64,000 nt of DNA, taken from positions 46,326,475 through 46,390,474 of the forward strand of contig NW_026622808.1 of NCBI RefSeq assembly GCF_023065955.2, written 5' to 3'. The DNA comes from Ursus arctos. Its lineage: Eukaryota; Chordata; Mammalia; Carnivora; Ursidae. This document shows positions 12,039 through 23,999 of this stretch, one piece after another (position 1 is the first letter of the stretch; every line of letters starts with the position of its first letter). The translations under genes were made by a program, and so were the position numbers. The notes under the pieces are model-generated. The model did no database searches and had not been told where the DNA came from. It saw only the letters and a list, made by a program, of their open reading frames with translations.

Positions 12039-13084
12039 CATGGCATCACTTAAACGGATAATAAAACTAAATTCCTTGAGTGTTGAATCAACCAACCCTG
12101 AAGTCCATCTACCTCTAGACTTACTTTCATGAGTAAACTTTTTTCATCTCTAAGTCCATTTGGGGCAGGATCTTTTCTTACTTTCAGGCCAAGACATTGT
12201 AAAAGAGAAATTCATATCTCTGCAGCTCCTACTTTAATATTTGTACAAACAAACCCATCAAGATAGTCACAGAACCAAGGCCAGGACCCACTCTGTTAAA
12301 GAAGTATAGAAGGATTTTTTTTTCACTCCCCAGAGATGGTCTGCTTTCTAAACCTCACTTGTGATTTTCTATCCCCTATTGGCAAAACCTACTTCTGTGC
12401 TTATTTTTGCTTGATGAGTTCAGTGAATTCTCCCAACCAGCATCCTTTTCCAGTTAGCCAAGGACCTAAAGCAATGTGGGATTTAACAGTAGGCATTCTA
12501 GAATACCTCTCCAGATAAATTGATTAATCAGAACTCCTTGAGCAGTCCCCTCAGATCAAACAAAAACTAGATTTTCCCCTGAGTCTTATCTTCTACGTTC
12601 TTGCCTCAGTGGCCTCCCTTAGGAGGAAAGCCTTTGTGACACTACCACCATTCCTTTGTGGCACATTTTTATCTGCCCCCTAGACAAAGGACCACAAGCT
12701 TGGCCCTTCTCCCACTGCAAGAGTTCCATCCTTCTCAGCCTGATGGCTCCCGTGTCCCACCTAGGATTGATGCATCAGTGGATCTACCCACACTCCAAGG
12801 CCTACTAGACTACCTCAGTCAGTCTTCCTACAGACACAGCACATGCAGAGAGGAAATAAAATATTCTAAACAAACAGGACTTACAATGCTATGGATATGT
12901 ATAGCATTCATCTACATGTTCTCCCTTCTCGTGGTGTTTTCCTTTATGAAATTAAATGATTTTTCTGAGCTCCAATGCATTTCCTAGAACATCTCCTCCT
13001 TACTCCCTTCCCACATTAAAGCTCACCACTACCTCTTTTATGGATCCTATTATGGTATCTACTGTTCTTTGACATGTTCATCAA
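12039..13084. other. Unassigned sequence
   Basis: Possibly the remainder of an old LTR in the first tens of bases, and weak L2-like text around 12560-12680. No gene seen. Confidence 0.5.
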
Positions 13085-13535
13085 TGCAGCAGGGTCTAGG
13101 GGTTAGGAGCTTGGACCTTGGAGCCAGGATGCCTTGGCTTGTTTCCTGGTTCTATCACTCACTGGCTTTTTAACCCTGGACAAAGTAATCTCTCAGGGCC
13201 TCAGTCTCCTCTCCTGTAGAAGGGGAAAATAAAACTGACTTCATCAGGTAATGGTGAACATTAATTGAGGAACTTCACTTAAAAGAGTGCCCAAAACAGG
13301 GACACCTGAATGGCTCAGTTGGTTAAGCAACGAACTCTTGATTTTAGCTCAAGTATGATCTCAGAGTTGTGAGATCAATCCCCACAGCTGGCTCTGTGCT
13401 AGGCATGGAGCATGCTTAAAATTCTCTCTCTTTCCCTCTCTCCATTCCTCCCCGCCCTTCTCCGTCTCTAAAAAGAGAGTGCCCAGAACAGTGCAACAGT
13501 GTAAGTGTTCGATAAATACACCCCTGTAACTATTT
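13085..13535 (+). repeat. MIR interrupted by a SINE
   Basis: ggttaggagcttggaccttg, ttctatcactcactggc, cctcagtctcctctcctgta ahead of the SINE and gtgttcgataaataca after it. Confidence 0.78.
13299..13470 (+). mobile_element. Can-SINE
   Basis: tRNA-derived head with tggctcagttggttaagc, a CT-rich middle and a short A-rich end. The diverged duplication aaaagagtgcccaaaaca / aaaagagagtgcccagaaca (13281-13298, 13471-13490) shows it inserted into an existing MIR. Confidence 0.92.
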
Positions 13536-13544
13536 GTATATCTC

Positions 13545-13680
13545 TTTCAACTCTTTTGGGCTAATAAGCCCCTTGAGGTGAAGAACAAAATCTTAGCCAT
13601 CTTGTATTCCCAGTGGGAGTCCCTACATGATGTTGTGTGTGTGTTGGTTGAATGAATGAATAACTGAATGAATGGAAAAT
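13545..13680 (+). repeat. L2 3' end
   Basis: aagccccttgaggtgaagaa, cttgtattcccagtggg and the tail ggttgaatgaatgaataact. Confidence 0.68.
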
Positions 13681-14109
13681 AAGTAACTGAATGAGTTTCT
13701 GGGTATGTCTATGGCCAATAAGCAATTATTTAGAGATTTTCCCGCTGAAAATCATAGCTTTATAGCCAGGGAATTCGTCTTTGTGTCATCTGTTATAACC
13801 CAACACAAGCTTAGTTTAATTTTCTCTGCACCAGTGAGCTCTCTGATACCTTTCCTGCTTCCACCTCCACCCCCAACCCCTGTACCCCACTCCCTGGCAG
13901 AGTTGAAAACATCCCACCCATCCAATCACAAGAAAATGATGAAGTAAGTCAAATCATACTATGAGGTCACTAAAAAGATGAGTTAGATATCTTATCCTTC
14001 CATAGAAAGATGTTTGTAATTAACTATTCAATGATAAAATCAAGTAATAAAACTGTAATACAGAGTGCCCATTTTGGTAAAATATACATCTTATACACTA
14101 CATGGCCAG

Positions 14110-14680
14110 ACCTGTGGTTTTCACCTACACATCAGACCTTTAAAAGTGATCCCTGCCCATGCCCACTCTATTTTTTTTTTAATTTAATTTTATTTAACTT
14201 TATTTTTTTTTTATTAATAATGATTTTTTATTATATTATGTTAGTCACCATACAGTACATCCCCGGTTTTCGATGTAAGGATCGATGGTTCATTAGTTGT
14301 GTATAACACCCAGTGCACCATGCAATATGTGCCCTCCTTACTACCCATCACCGGTCTATCCCATTCCCCCACCCCCCTCCCCTCTGTAGCCCTCAGTTTG
14401 TTTCTCATAGTCCATAGTCTCTCATGTTTCATTCCCCCTTCTGATTACCCCCCCTTTCTTTATCCCTTTCTTCCCCTACTGATCATTCTAGTTCTTATGT
14501 TCCATAGATGAGAGAAATCATATGATAGTTGTCTTTCTCTGCTTGACTTATTTCACTAAGCATTATCTCCTCCAGTCCATGCCCACTCTAGACCACTTGA
14601 ATCTGAATCTCCAGGGGTGAGGTATAGCCATTAGTATTCCTTAAAAGCTCCCCAAATGATTCTAACGATATAAACTGATA
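14110..14680 (+). mobile_element. MER5A-like element split by an L1
   Basis: Left part 14110-14170 (tgtggttttcacctacacat) and right part 14577-14680 (ttgaatctgaatctccaggg, aaaagctccccaaatgattc) form one MER5A-like element. The L1 3' end 14171-14576 lies between them. Confidence 0.65.
14171..14576 (-). mobile_element. Short young LINE-1 3' end with perfect TSD
   Basis: A 406-bp antisense L1 3' end: T-rich tail, 3'UTR and the last ~26 codons of ORF2 (stop at 14495-14497). The duplication ccatgcccactcta is found at 14157-14170 and 14577-14590. It has the same 3'UTR as 6309-7316. It landed inside a MER5A-like element, whose halves flank it. Confidence 0.94.
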
Positions 14681-15384
14681 TGTTATCAGTGGCTGTCTCT
14701 GCCTGGCAGGATTGTTGGTGTTTTTATTTTCTTCCCTTTGCTTATCTTTTTTTTTTCCTCCTATAAACATGTATTGCTTCTGTGATAAGGAAAAAAAAAA
14801 ATACACAAAGTGAAGAGGGGAGGAGGGTAGAGCAGAGGCAATTTTTAATATAGGCTAGCCCCTTCCTGGAATAGAGGGCACTGTAATACTTGCATGCCGC
14901 ACTGTTTAAATTGCCATTCCACAGGAACTCATAGGAGGGGCCGGGGGCGAAAACACCCCATTGTACTGCAGATCAATGCCAACCAGTGGAGAGATAATTA
15001 AATGATAAGCTGGCAGCTCTAAAACACTGCACTCATTTTTGAAGTTTATTAACCTTCTTGTTGGGTAAAGCCCAGCTTTAACTGTCAATTGCCATCAGAC
15101 CTTGACCAAAAGAAGACACATGGAATGCACAGGAGTCCCCAACACTCCATGAGACTGTCTGACAATAAAGCGGGTGCTAATGGCTACTACATGGACAGAC
15201 AAATCCAATCCTTTCTGATGCCCAGACTTTGAAATTAATCTCTGAGTTTCTCCAGGTAGTCGTAAATTCTAGCAGTGGGATGGGTACAGAGATCTGCGAA
15301 AGCCCACCAAAACCGTTTGCAGGGCCTGTGGCAAGGGCACAAGTGGAGGTCCACATTCTATAGGTCTATTTAATAAGGCAATCT
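14681..15384. other. Unassigned unique sequence
   Basis: Nothing recognised beyond T- and A-rich runs at about 14748 and 14790. Confidence 0.6.
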
Positions 15385-15740
15385 AACAAACCGTTGACGA
15401 AGGAGACGAAAAAGACGTGGCAACCAAATGTAACATGTGGTCTGGGACTAGATACTCTGGCTACAAAGGGCATTAATGGGACAACTGACAAAATTTGGAT
15501 GGGGCCTATTGATTTAATGGTGGTCATTTATTAATGTTAATTTCCTGGTGTGGAAGGTTGTATTATAGATATGAAGGAGAAAGTCCTCACTGAGGTCAAA
15601 TATACTCCAATGTATTGGGGGATGATTGGACACTATGCTTACAACTTAGTCTGAAGAGGTTTGGGGGGGGGGAGGGAGTTCTCTGTATGGTTTCTTCAAC
15701 TTCCCTGTAAGATAGAAACTTAAATATTGTTTTTAAATCA
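15385..15740 (+). repeat. Old L1 3' end (L1M-type)
   Basis: caaccaaatgtaacatgtgg, gacaactgacaaaatttgga, ttaatgttaatttcctggtg and ttctctgtatggtttcttca appear in the order of L1M 3'UTRs. Confidence 0.65.
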
Positions 15741-15879
15741 CCCCTCACCCTGAAACTCCACTGTCAATGACATGACTAGTTCATTCCACTAGAAGAAAAC
15801 AATATCTGCTTCTGACTTTTCTTTTTAAACTACTAATATTCCTGAAGGGGATTAATACATTCTATTATCTATGATTCGT

Positions 15880-16420
15880 TCATTCATTCATTCATTCAAC
15901 AAAGTTTTACCCATCTATTCAAGAAATATTTTTAGCACCTATCATGTGTCAAGGACTCTGCTAAGCAGTAGGGATATGTTGGCAAACAAAATTTGTCTTG
16001 ATCCTAGCCCTTCTAGGCTTTTGATCTAGTAAAAAAAAAAACACACAAGTCAATCCAAAAGCCACACAAATAACTGTAAAATTGCAATGGTAATAAATAT
16101 TGCAAAGAAACAGGAGAGCCCGGGTGACTCAGTTAAGCGTCTTACGTTGGCTCTGGTCATGATCTCAGGGTCCTGGGAAGGAGTCCCATGGTGGGCTCCC
16201 TGCTCAGTGGGGAGTCTGCTTCTCTCCCTCTCTTTGCCCCTCCCTGCACTCATGCTGGCCCACCCTCTCTTTCTTTCTCTCTCTCACTCTTTCTCTCTCT
16301 CAAATAAATAATTACTTAAATAGTATTGCAAAGAAACATGATGTCACAACAGAATATAATAGAGGAACTGACTTTATCTGGGGGCAGTGCAGATAAAAGG
16401 GTGAACGGAATATACACTTA
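15880..16420 (-). repeat. L2, with a SINE inside
   Basis: The (attc)n start at 15880-15900 is the reverse of the L2 tail. It is followed by agcacctatcatgtgtcaag and gactctgctaagcagtaggg. The right part is interrupted by the SINE at 16113-16323. Confidence 0.65.
16113..16323 (+). mobile_element. Can-SINE
   Basis: Head with gggtgactcagttaagcg, then catgatctcagggtcctggg, a long (CT)n tract and an aataaataa tail. The 15-bp duplication tattgcaaagaaaca (16098-16112 and 16324-16338) is perfect. Inserted in an L2-like fragment. Confidence 0.93.
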
Positions 16421-17157
16421 TTCAAAGCGTTAGAAAGGAAAGACATATCAAATAACTTTATTATGATGTGTTAAGTCTAATAAGAGTAATGTGAAAAATA
16501 TACATTGGGAGATCAAAGGAGGATTTGATCTTAGTATAAAGATCAGGATATAGAATAAGTGCCACCTGATTCAAATTTTAAAAAATAAGGTGGCCAGGAA
16601 GTGCATGCATATCCCAGAGATTCATATAAGCCAAGGGAGTGGTGGTATTAGGGTTAGGGGGACAAAGTCTTGTTAAGAAAGAGGTCAGTGTCACAATGTG
16701 CCTGCTATGCAGGCTCTCTGAAAGAAGGGTAGGAGCTATGGCTTCAGGGGCAGATTAGGAGTGGATTGAGAAAGACCAAAACTATGGAGCCGTTAACTTG
16801 TGAACAGTGGAGTTAAATAGCTGCTTCTTTGTTTGAAAGGTAACGACAGTCATCCAGAGAACTGAGATTCCAAAATGCTGAATGAATAAATGAATAAATA
16901 ATCAAGTCCTACACTTACAAGGGTGACTATTAAAGACTCCTGAGAAAAGTACAAGACAGAATCGAATATTTATTGCTGATGTGGTCACCACAGTTTTAAA
17001 GGACACAACCTCATTTACCCAATACCCACCCCACTATCAGAAAGGGCTGAACTGTCCAGACTCCCACCCACACTTCACTCCAATGAAGTGAGCCTCTTGG
17101 AATCCCTCCCACAGACCTTTTACCAAGGAAATGCGGATTGCTGTGAGATGTTGCAAT
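16421..17157. other. Unassigned sequence
   Basis: No gene or clear repeat; part may belong to the L2 on its left. Confidence 0.55.
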
Positions 17158-17173
17158 CTCTAGGGTCATTTTT

Positions 17174-17351
17174 TTTTTAAGATTATATTTATTTACCTGA
17201 GAGAGAGAGATCATGAGCAGGGGGGAAGGGTAGAGGGAGAAGCAGTCTCCTCGCTGAGCAGGGAACCCAAAGTGGGACTCGATCCCAGGACCCTGGGATC
17301 ATGACCTGAGCCAAAGGCAGACATTTAACTGACTGAGCCACCCAGGCGCCC
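17174..17351 (-). mobile_element. Can-SINE
   Basis: Antisense copy: T-rich start, gagagagaga, the body, then gagccacccaggcgcccc. Duplication ctctagggtcattttt at 17158-17173 and 17352-17367. Confidence 0.93.
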
Positions 17352-17367
17352 CTCTAGGGTCATTTTT

Positions 17368-18599
17368 ATAGAGATGGTTCCTACCTATAAATCCAGGAGG
17401 GGGCACATCAAAATATGTTAATTCACGTGATCATGAGTCAGATCTCTATATTGTAAAGGACAGAAATTCAACCAAAACTGTTCCAAGCAAAAGAGAATTT
17501 ATCGGATCACATAACCGAGGAATCCAAAGGCTCAGAGACTCAGACATAGTTTGATCCAGAGGTTCAAGCAAAATCAAAGAAATCTGTATCACCCTCCCTT
17601 TCTTAAATCCTCCTGAATCTGTTTGGTTTCATTTTCAGATCCGTCTTTCTTTACGGCAAACCATCACTAGTGGCTTCACATTCACACCCCGCGTGTTTAG
17701 AATTCTCAGTAGTGGAAACAAGCCTTTTTCATGGGTCTAGCAGAGGAACCTTGGAGAAGACTCTTACAGAACCGAAATGGATCAAGTACACATCTATAAA
17801 CCAATCATAGTGTCTAGAGAGAGAGGTTCATCTAATTGGCAGATTTGAGTCAGTGTCGACCATTGAGTAAATGGTTCCTCACAGAAAAAAATAAGAAAGT
17901 TCTGCTTCCAGAGGAAACAAAATGATGCAGTACCAAGCAAACAAAAACAACGAATGTGATAGATTGGGCAAATTGGCTCATGCTTTTCTGCTCCAAACCC
18001 CTTGTAGCAGGCCCTACTGCATGCCAGGGGCGGGAAAGCTAAAAACCACCCATCCCGGACTCCCTTACAGCTCGGATGTGCACAGGGCAGCTCCTGCCAG
18101 CAGACATACTCATGCAAAATTCAGCAGCTTGTGTTGTTTATTCTGGCAAGTGCATTCGTGGAGGCATTTTGGTGAGATAATTACAGATGGTCCCCAGCTT
18201 CATAGGTAGCAAGAAAAAGAGTTCAGGGCGAATCATTTGCTGGTAAGGGTCACGGCCGAGGCAATTCTCTCTTGGAGCCAACAGCTGTGGTATGGCTGTC
18301 TAATCATTGCTGAGGTTGTAACTCCCTTGGTAACCCACTTCTGCAATGGAGTTTTGGAGACCCATGAAAGCCCAGCCCACAGCCTGTTCCTTCAGTCCTT
18401 CCAAGGATTTTGCAAGCCCCTAGGTCTTTGAATATGCAATCCCTTTCTATTTAAATGGGTTATCTTTTGTTATCTGCAGCTGGACCCTGACCAATAAATA
18501 CAGTAACCCACTATAATTTCTGGACAGTCTTCTACAAAAATGTTCTTCTGAATTCTTCACAGAAATGATGGAATCATGGAATCAAGCTCGGTACAGTTA
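17368..18599. other. Old repeat traces and unassigned sequence
   Basis: 17450-17760 resembles the unnamed ancient family (gttccaagcaaaagagaatt, tatcggatcacataacc). 17800-18600 shows nothing recognised. Confidence 0.5.
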
Positions 18600-19350
18600 T
18601 ACTATACCCCTCGTGAGCTCATTCCATTACTGACGGGCCCCAGCAGTTTGAGATATATATTTTTATTCTGACATCTTACAGCTCACTAATGCTCTCTTTA
18701 TCCATACCTAATTTGTTGTTAAACTCATCTCTTAAGATGTTAATTTTAGGGGCGCCTGGGTGGCTCAGTTGGTTGAGCGTCTGCCTTTGGCTCGGGTCAT
18801 GATCCCAGGGTCCTGGAATAGAGCCCCACATCCGGCTCTCTGCTAAGTGGGGAGCCTGCTTCTCCCTCTCCCTCTGCTTGCTGCTCCCCCTGCTTGTGCT
18901 CTCTCTCTCTCTCCATGTCAAATAAATAAATATTTTTTTAAAAGATGTTAATTTTAATTACCATGGTTTTCAATTCCCATGTTTTATTTGGTTCTTTGTA
19001 AAACCCACTGTGTCGTTTTCCCAGTTTCCTGACAAGATTTTTAACTTTTCAAGCATATTTATTTTTAAATGTGTTTGGTCTTTCCAACATCTGGGTAGGG
19101 CCTATCTCTATTGTCGTTCTGTCTGTAATTAGTCATGTGTAGTCTCCTTGTACACGTGATTATCTGTGGATATAAATATGATTGCCTATAAATTTAAAAG
19201 GTGTCCACAAAAATAATTTGAGAACTCAAATCATGTTACCTTCCACCAGAGATGATCTTTCATTTACTTTTGTCTGGCAACTAAAGGCAGTAGGAGTCTA
19301 GAATCACCTCCATCGAATCTCAGGAACCACCCCGATAATGCAAAGATGAG
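18600..19350 (-). repeat. Old L1 3' region with a SINE inside
   Basis: aagatgttaattttag on the left of the SINE, then ttcccatgttttatttggtt, tttcaagcatatttattttt and ctttccaacatctgggtagg on the right, give the reverse of an L1M 3' region. It may extend to about 19800. Confidence 0.55.
18749..18941 (+). mobile_element. Can-SINE
   Basis: Near-canonical copy (ggggcgcctgggtggctcag, then a CT-rich region and (aaat)n). Perfect 15-bp duplication aagatgttaatttta at 18734-18748 and 18942-18956. Inserted in an old antisense L1. Confidence 0.95.
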
Positions 19351-21034
19351 CTGCAGACTCTTAGCAGGCCAGACTTACTTCTGGTTCACATGTTTCTAAT
19401 TGAGGAGCAGCTCTTTATGTTTCCAACCCAGCCCGTAGTGTTTTTACCAGCTGTCTACCCTTAGAGGGTTCTGAACTCTTAACTCTTTTCCTTCCTCTTG
19501 GCCCCATGAGACTGCCAGTGAACAATCCCCCAGGTACACCGTTTAGAACCAGCAAGAACACCCAGAGTTAAAGCAGCCAAAAATGCTGGTTTCACTTCTC
19601 TAGAGTGCTATATTTCCTACATCTTGGCCCCCAAATTTCTCAAAACCTAGTTAGCTCTTCTAAGCCTTCAAACAGATTTTTTTATATACATAATATTTTC
19701 TCCAGATTTCTGGCTGTCATTAGCAGAAGGATTGTTCCAAACTACAATATCTGCCATAATCCAGGGGCGTATGACTTTTCTGGAATCTAGAGATAGCTTC
19801 TCAAACTCAATCTAACTCAGATTATACAGAAACTCAACAGAAAATGAGAAACTTGTATAGAATATTCCAGCACTTTTACCCTAAGTGGTAGAAAATCAGC
19901 CCAGGTGCACTTAAGGAATAAACCAACCATTTTGAGGAAGTTAATGGCTAAGAACTTTTGTCTTTTCTCAGACAAACTCTCCTGTCAAGGAGCATTCTTC
20001 TTATGGTACGACAGGCAGTTTTCACTCGTGAGGCAGCTGCTAGAAATGACTTCATTACAACAACTGTTCTGCTTTCTCCTCACTCCTAACAAGCTGAGAG
20101 GTTCTGGAATGGTTCTCCCAGGAAGCCTGTTTTTTTTTTCCTCTTGTCATATTTCATTTTTAGTCAAGGAGAAAAGAAGTGTTTTGAGTGAAAACAATTT
20201 TCTCCCAGTGAATAAAAAAAAAAAAAAAAAGCAAGGAAGGGGCTCAACTCAAACATGTTTGACAGAGACATTAAATTTTAAAGACAAACTTGATCTTTTA
20301 TACGTCTTGCTTTGGCATTTTGCAAACAAACAAACAAACAAACAAAAAACTCTCCTCCAGAGGGGTTTACGCCTACTTTCAATACCAAAAATCTGACCTG
20401 GTCTAAGCCCAGGTCTCTTCACTTGAGAAATTATTTGCTCCCGTCATGACACAGAGGAGTGACAATCACAGAGCTCAAAGCCATTGAGCAGTGAAAAATC
20501 ACGAAATAGCACCAAGGGAAGCCCCAGATTTTCTGGTTTGATGTTATGGGGAAAAATTTTTTTCATTCCATTCTATAAGAAAGAGTCCCTCCGGGCTGTT
20601 CCTCTGGCCGACAGATTCATCATTGCTGAGAAGTCAGAGAGGGGCTCCCACGAAACACTAAGGCTGTGGCGTCGATTGTATTTATTAAACAACCAAGGAT
20701 AAAATACTGATTGCAATGTTGCAGAGATCACACAAAATGATCCGTGGAAGGCAGTAACTTTTAACAGGCTTGGGGGGAGGGCAAGAGACACTGGTCATCA
20801 GAGTTGCCCAGAAAAAAAAGAGAATTGTTATTTGTTGTTAATGAGAGGCCCTATAAATTACTGACAGGAAAGTGATATACAGAGCAATGAAACAGTCCAA
20901 GGATTAAGAAATTAAAAGTCGAATAAAATGAAAGTTAGAGACATAAATATCTAGGCCTTTGAAAGTTAGTTTTTCCATATGAGTGCATGTAATAAAAAGA
21001 ATTTTTTTCACCACAGAAGTGGAGTAAAAGTGAG
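19351..21034. other. Unassigned sequence
   Basis: Possibly the far part of an old L1 to about 19800. Otherwise only an A-rich run at 20213-20230 and the (CAAA)n repeat. Confidence 0.5.
20321..20347 (+). repeat. (CAAA)n simple repeat
   Basis: About six copies of caaa in gcaaacaaacaaacaaac and onward. Confidence 0.9.
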
Positions 21035-21240
21035 CTCAGTGCCCGGCTTTGTCACTCACTAGCGGTATGAGTTTGGACACATTTCAGTCTTTCTGCACCT
21101 CAGTGTGCTCATCTCTAAGATGGGGTCAAATGTGGTTGCCATCCTCACAGCCAGTCGCATGTGAAGAGCTTCCAACAGACTTTGGCATGGAGTAAGCCAC
21201 CAATACCGTTACTGTGGATACTACCACATTATTAAGGTAG
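21035..21240 (+). repeat. MIR
   Basis: ggctttgtcactcactagcg, cacctcagtgtgctcatctc, taagatgggg and the tail near ggcatggagtaagccacc follow MIR order. Confidence 0.65.
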
Positions 21241-22394
21241 CTTGCCACGAAATCCAAAGTACAAATGACAAAATGAAGCGGCCCCCGTCAAACTGATATT
21301 AGCCAAGGAGGAAGAAAGTACAGTGTTCTAAAGCATCTGATAAAATGTTTTTAAATCAAAATCCTCTACTTCAGATCCAGTAGTGTTAAGGAAAATGTCT
21401 CACTAACATTTCCTTTTGAACAGCTTATTTCAAAAAAAAAAGGTGTTTTTAAACAAAACAGTGGAAAACAGATTACACAGGCTGAATATGACTAACTTCC
21501 AGAGAAACAGAAGTCTGTGTGCCTGGTTCGGTTATGCAAACGTGACTCTGCTCTCAGACTATTAAGAGAATAAAGAACACGTTGCCTTGCCAGAGAGCTC
21601 TTTGCAAAAGGAACTCTCTAGGTTCTCCACCCATTTTCCTGACATTTCCATCTTCACATTCTTGGCAAAGTCAACATTCACATACCTTATAATCTGTATC
21701 GTTCCCAAGAATCCTAGTGGCTTACTCTGCTGGATAAGATGCAGTATTGGGGTTTCTTCACATGTACATGGCAAGACCTCGCCTTGATTGGAGTGAAACT
21801 GGAAAGGGGTATTATTGTCTGTGTAACTCAAAAAGCCAAGAGGTCGATGGGCATCAGCACTGTGGAATTCAGGTGCTCAGATGACGTCCATTAGGAATCA
21901 GTTTTTGTCACGTCTGAACTGTTTCCCAAATGGCAGTTGGTTCCACTCACATTAGCAAGTTGACCACCAGATGCTGATCTCCTTGGCAAGAGCAGCAGAA
22001 AGAGAGAGAGCTCATTTTGCTAACACATCCATCATATATCTTGGGGTTAACTCCTATTGAATTGACTTGGGTCTCAAGCCCATGACTGAACCAGTTGCTG
22101 TGCCAAGGGGAAAAAATATTTAGCTACACCTCAATTACATGCCCATCCCAGATAACAGGAAGTGGGTGCAAATCATCTTTAGACTACCAGTCTGACTGTG
22201 GGTATAGCAACCCAAAAGAAAGAAATATGCTCCACTAGCAGAAGGGATACTGCGCATACAGAATAACAATTATTGCATGTAAGAGGTTTCCCCGGTTTGG
22301 ACCCACTCTTTTCCCCCACTCCTCTGGACCCTCCCTGCCAGCGAAGCCCAATGTATACCCTTTCTGACCTCTGTCCGCCATAAAGGTAATCTTC
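21241..22394. other. Unassigned unique sequence
   Basis: No gene or repeat recognised. Confidence 0.6.
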
Positions 22395-22670
22395 ACTCAT
22401 CCTGTAAGACTGCTCAATGATTACTTCCTTTAAGAAGTCTTCCCTGACTATTCACATCACCATAAATCCTGGCTGGATTAGGAGCTCCCAATGATTGTAT
22501 AATTCCCTTTGCTTCTATCACGGTACTTCTACTCTTACGTGCCAATCTCCACATCTTGACTTCTTGAGCACAGAGACTATCTAACTCATTTTCCTATCCT
22601 CTAGATTTAGCACCGTATTTCACATAGAGTGGGCACTCGGTCTGTGCTGAGTAAATAAATCAATGAAAGA
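22395..22670 (+). repeat. L2 3' end
   Basis: agaagtcttccctgactatt, tcttgagcacagagactatc, tagagtgggcactcggtctg and gtaaataaatcaatgaa follow L2. Confidence 0.75.
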
Positions 22671-23439
22671 AATTTCAACATAAGGTCAGATGCCAAAACA
22701 TTTTACACACACAAACACGAATGCAAAACACACAGATGGTATTCAAACTAGCTAACAACCTATAAATTCACAAACCAATCAGAAAGGATGCTGGCTATAG
22801 GACTGGGGCAGAGGAAGGGATGCGTCCTCCAGGAGCAAGTGTTACCACTTCGGCTGCTGGATCATGGGGAGACCAAGGGTGCCAGGGGTAGCAAGAGGAG
22901 CACTCAAAAGCATCAACTATTTACCAAGGGCTATGGAAATATTTCAGTATTTCATCAGCTGGTAGAGTTGTGCATATTGATAATTACCAGCTGTCTATGT
23001 ATTTATGTGTATTTCTATGTACAACAGCTAAAATACATGTATGTATAAAATATAAGATCCCTCTCAGTTTGCATTTTATACATTCTCATATCCTAAAACT
23101 TCCAGGGGTATTAAGGCAGGTATTCAGATTTCTGAGAAACGTATCTTCACCTGGAAAGACACTCTTTCCCATTATACTTTCCACCAAAGAAGCACCCGCT
23201 CTGACTTCAGCTCCCAAAGAGACAGGCCCCAAAAGATCACTTGGAGATGGCTCAGAGATGATGCCAGTCTCAGTGGCACCTGCTGCTCTCATAAGCATTC
23301 CAGTCATACTCATAGCCTTCCCCCAAACTTACATTCATTTCCCAAAAGGGTTTAAAATCCACCTCTAAAAAGATGGAACAAACATTAGGAGTCTTAAGTG
23401 ATCCAAAGGTGACCAGGTCTGGGAAAACCTCAGGAAAGC
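22671..23439. other. Unassigned unique sequence
   Basis: No gene or repeat recognised; it leads into the candidate conserved element. Confidence 0.55.
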
Positions 23440-23720
23440 TAATTTTGCATTCACAAGGGAGGCAGCAGTGGTCAGGTTCCGCCAGTGGGTGAATTTACAA
23501 CATATAATTCTTTCAGAATGAGATATGCAAATTAAATCAATTAAATCCTGGCTGTGCTTGGCCATTCTAATGCACACACTCATCGCCACATTAATTGAAA
23601 CGGCGCTGAAGGAGCCTTAAATTCAGGGTAATAAGTTGTGTCTGAGATAATCAACAGGCAATGCATTCATATTAGGGCTGAGTAGGAAGAGCTGATTCTA
23701 AATCATTCAGGAATCCAGCG
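23440..23720. promoter_or_regulatory. Candidate conserved non-coding element
   Basis: Repeat-free, without CpG decay or low complexity. It has an octamer atgcaaat (23525-23532) next to homeodomain-like aaatcaattaaat, and further attaatt-type motifs nearby. The texture is that of vertebrate developmental enhancers; this is inference only. Confidence 0.35.
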
Positions 23721-23999
23721 CTGCATGTGAGAGAGGCCAGTCATGTGGTGCTGATAACCAAAAAGGAGCTCCATTTTTCAGCTCTATTGGCAAGAGACAC
23801 AATTCGCTCAGGAGAGGAGCTATTCCGCCCCCCACCCCGGACACTGAGCAGTCACGAGGGTGAGGAAGAGCAGTGACTGAGACCTTAACTAAGCAAGAAC
23901 TCAAGGAAATGAAATTTCAGAATAAAACTAGACCAGTAGCTAGAAGTCGAGCCAAAAAATGACTCTACACGTGCACACACCACTCATAGCTCAAGACAC

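Noticed and set aside
13299..13370. tRNA gene-like sequence at SINE heads
   Set aside because: The heads derive from a tRNA but are part of complete SINEs with CT-rich bodies, A-rich tails and target-site duplications.
18676..18921. Minus-strand 81-codon frame rich in Arg/Glu
   Set aside because: It is the antisense of the CT-rich Can-SINE at 18749-18941. The same applies to similar frames in other SINEs.
19905..20396. Open frame of 163 codons
   Set aside because: It runs through poly-A and (CAAA)n repeats and shows no domain; no coding support.
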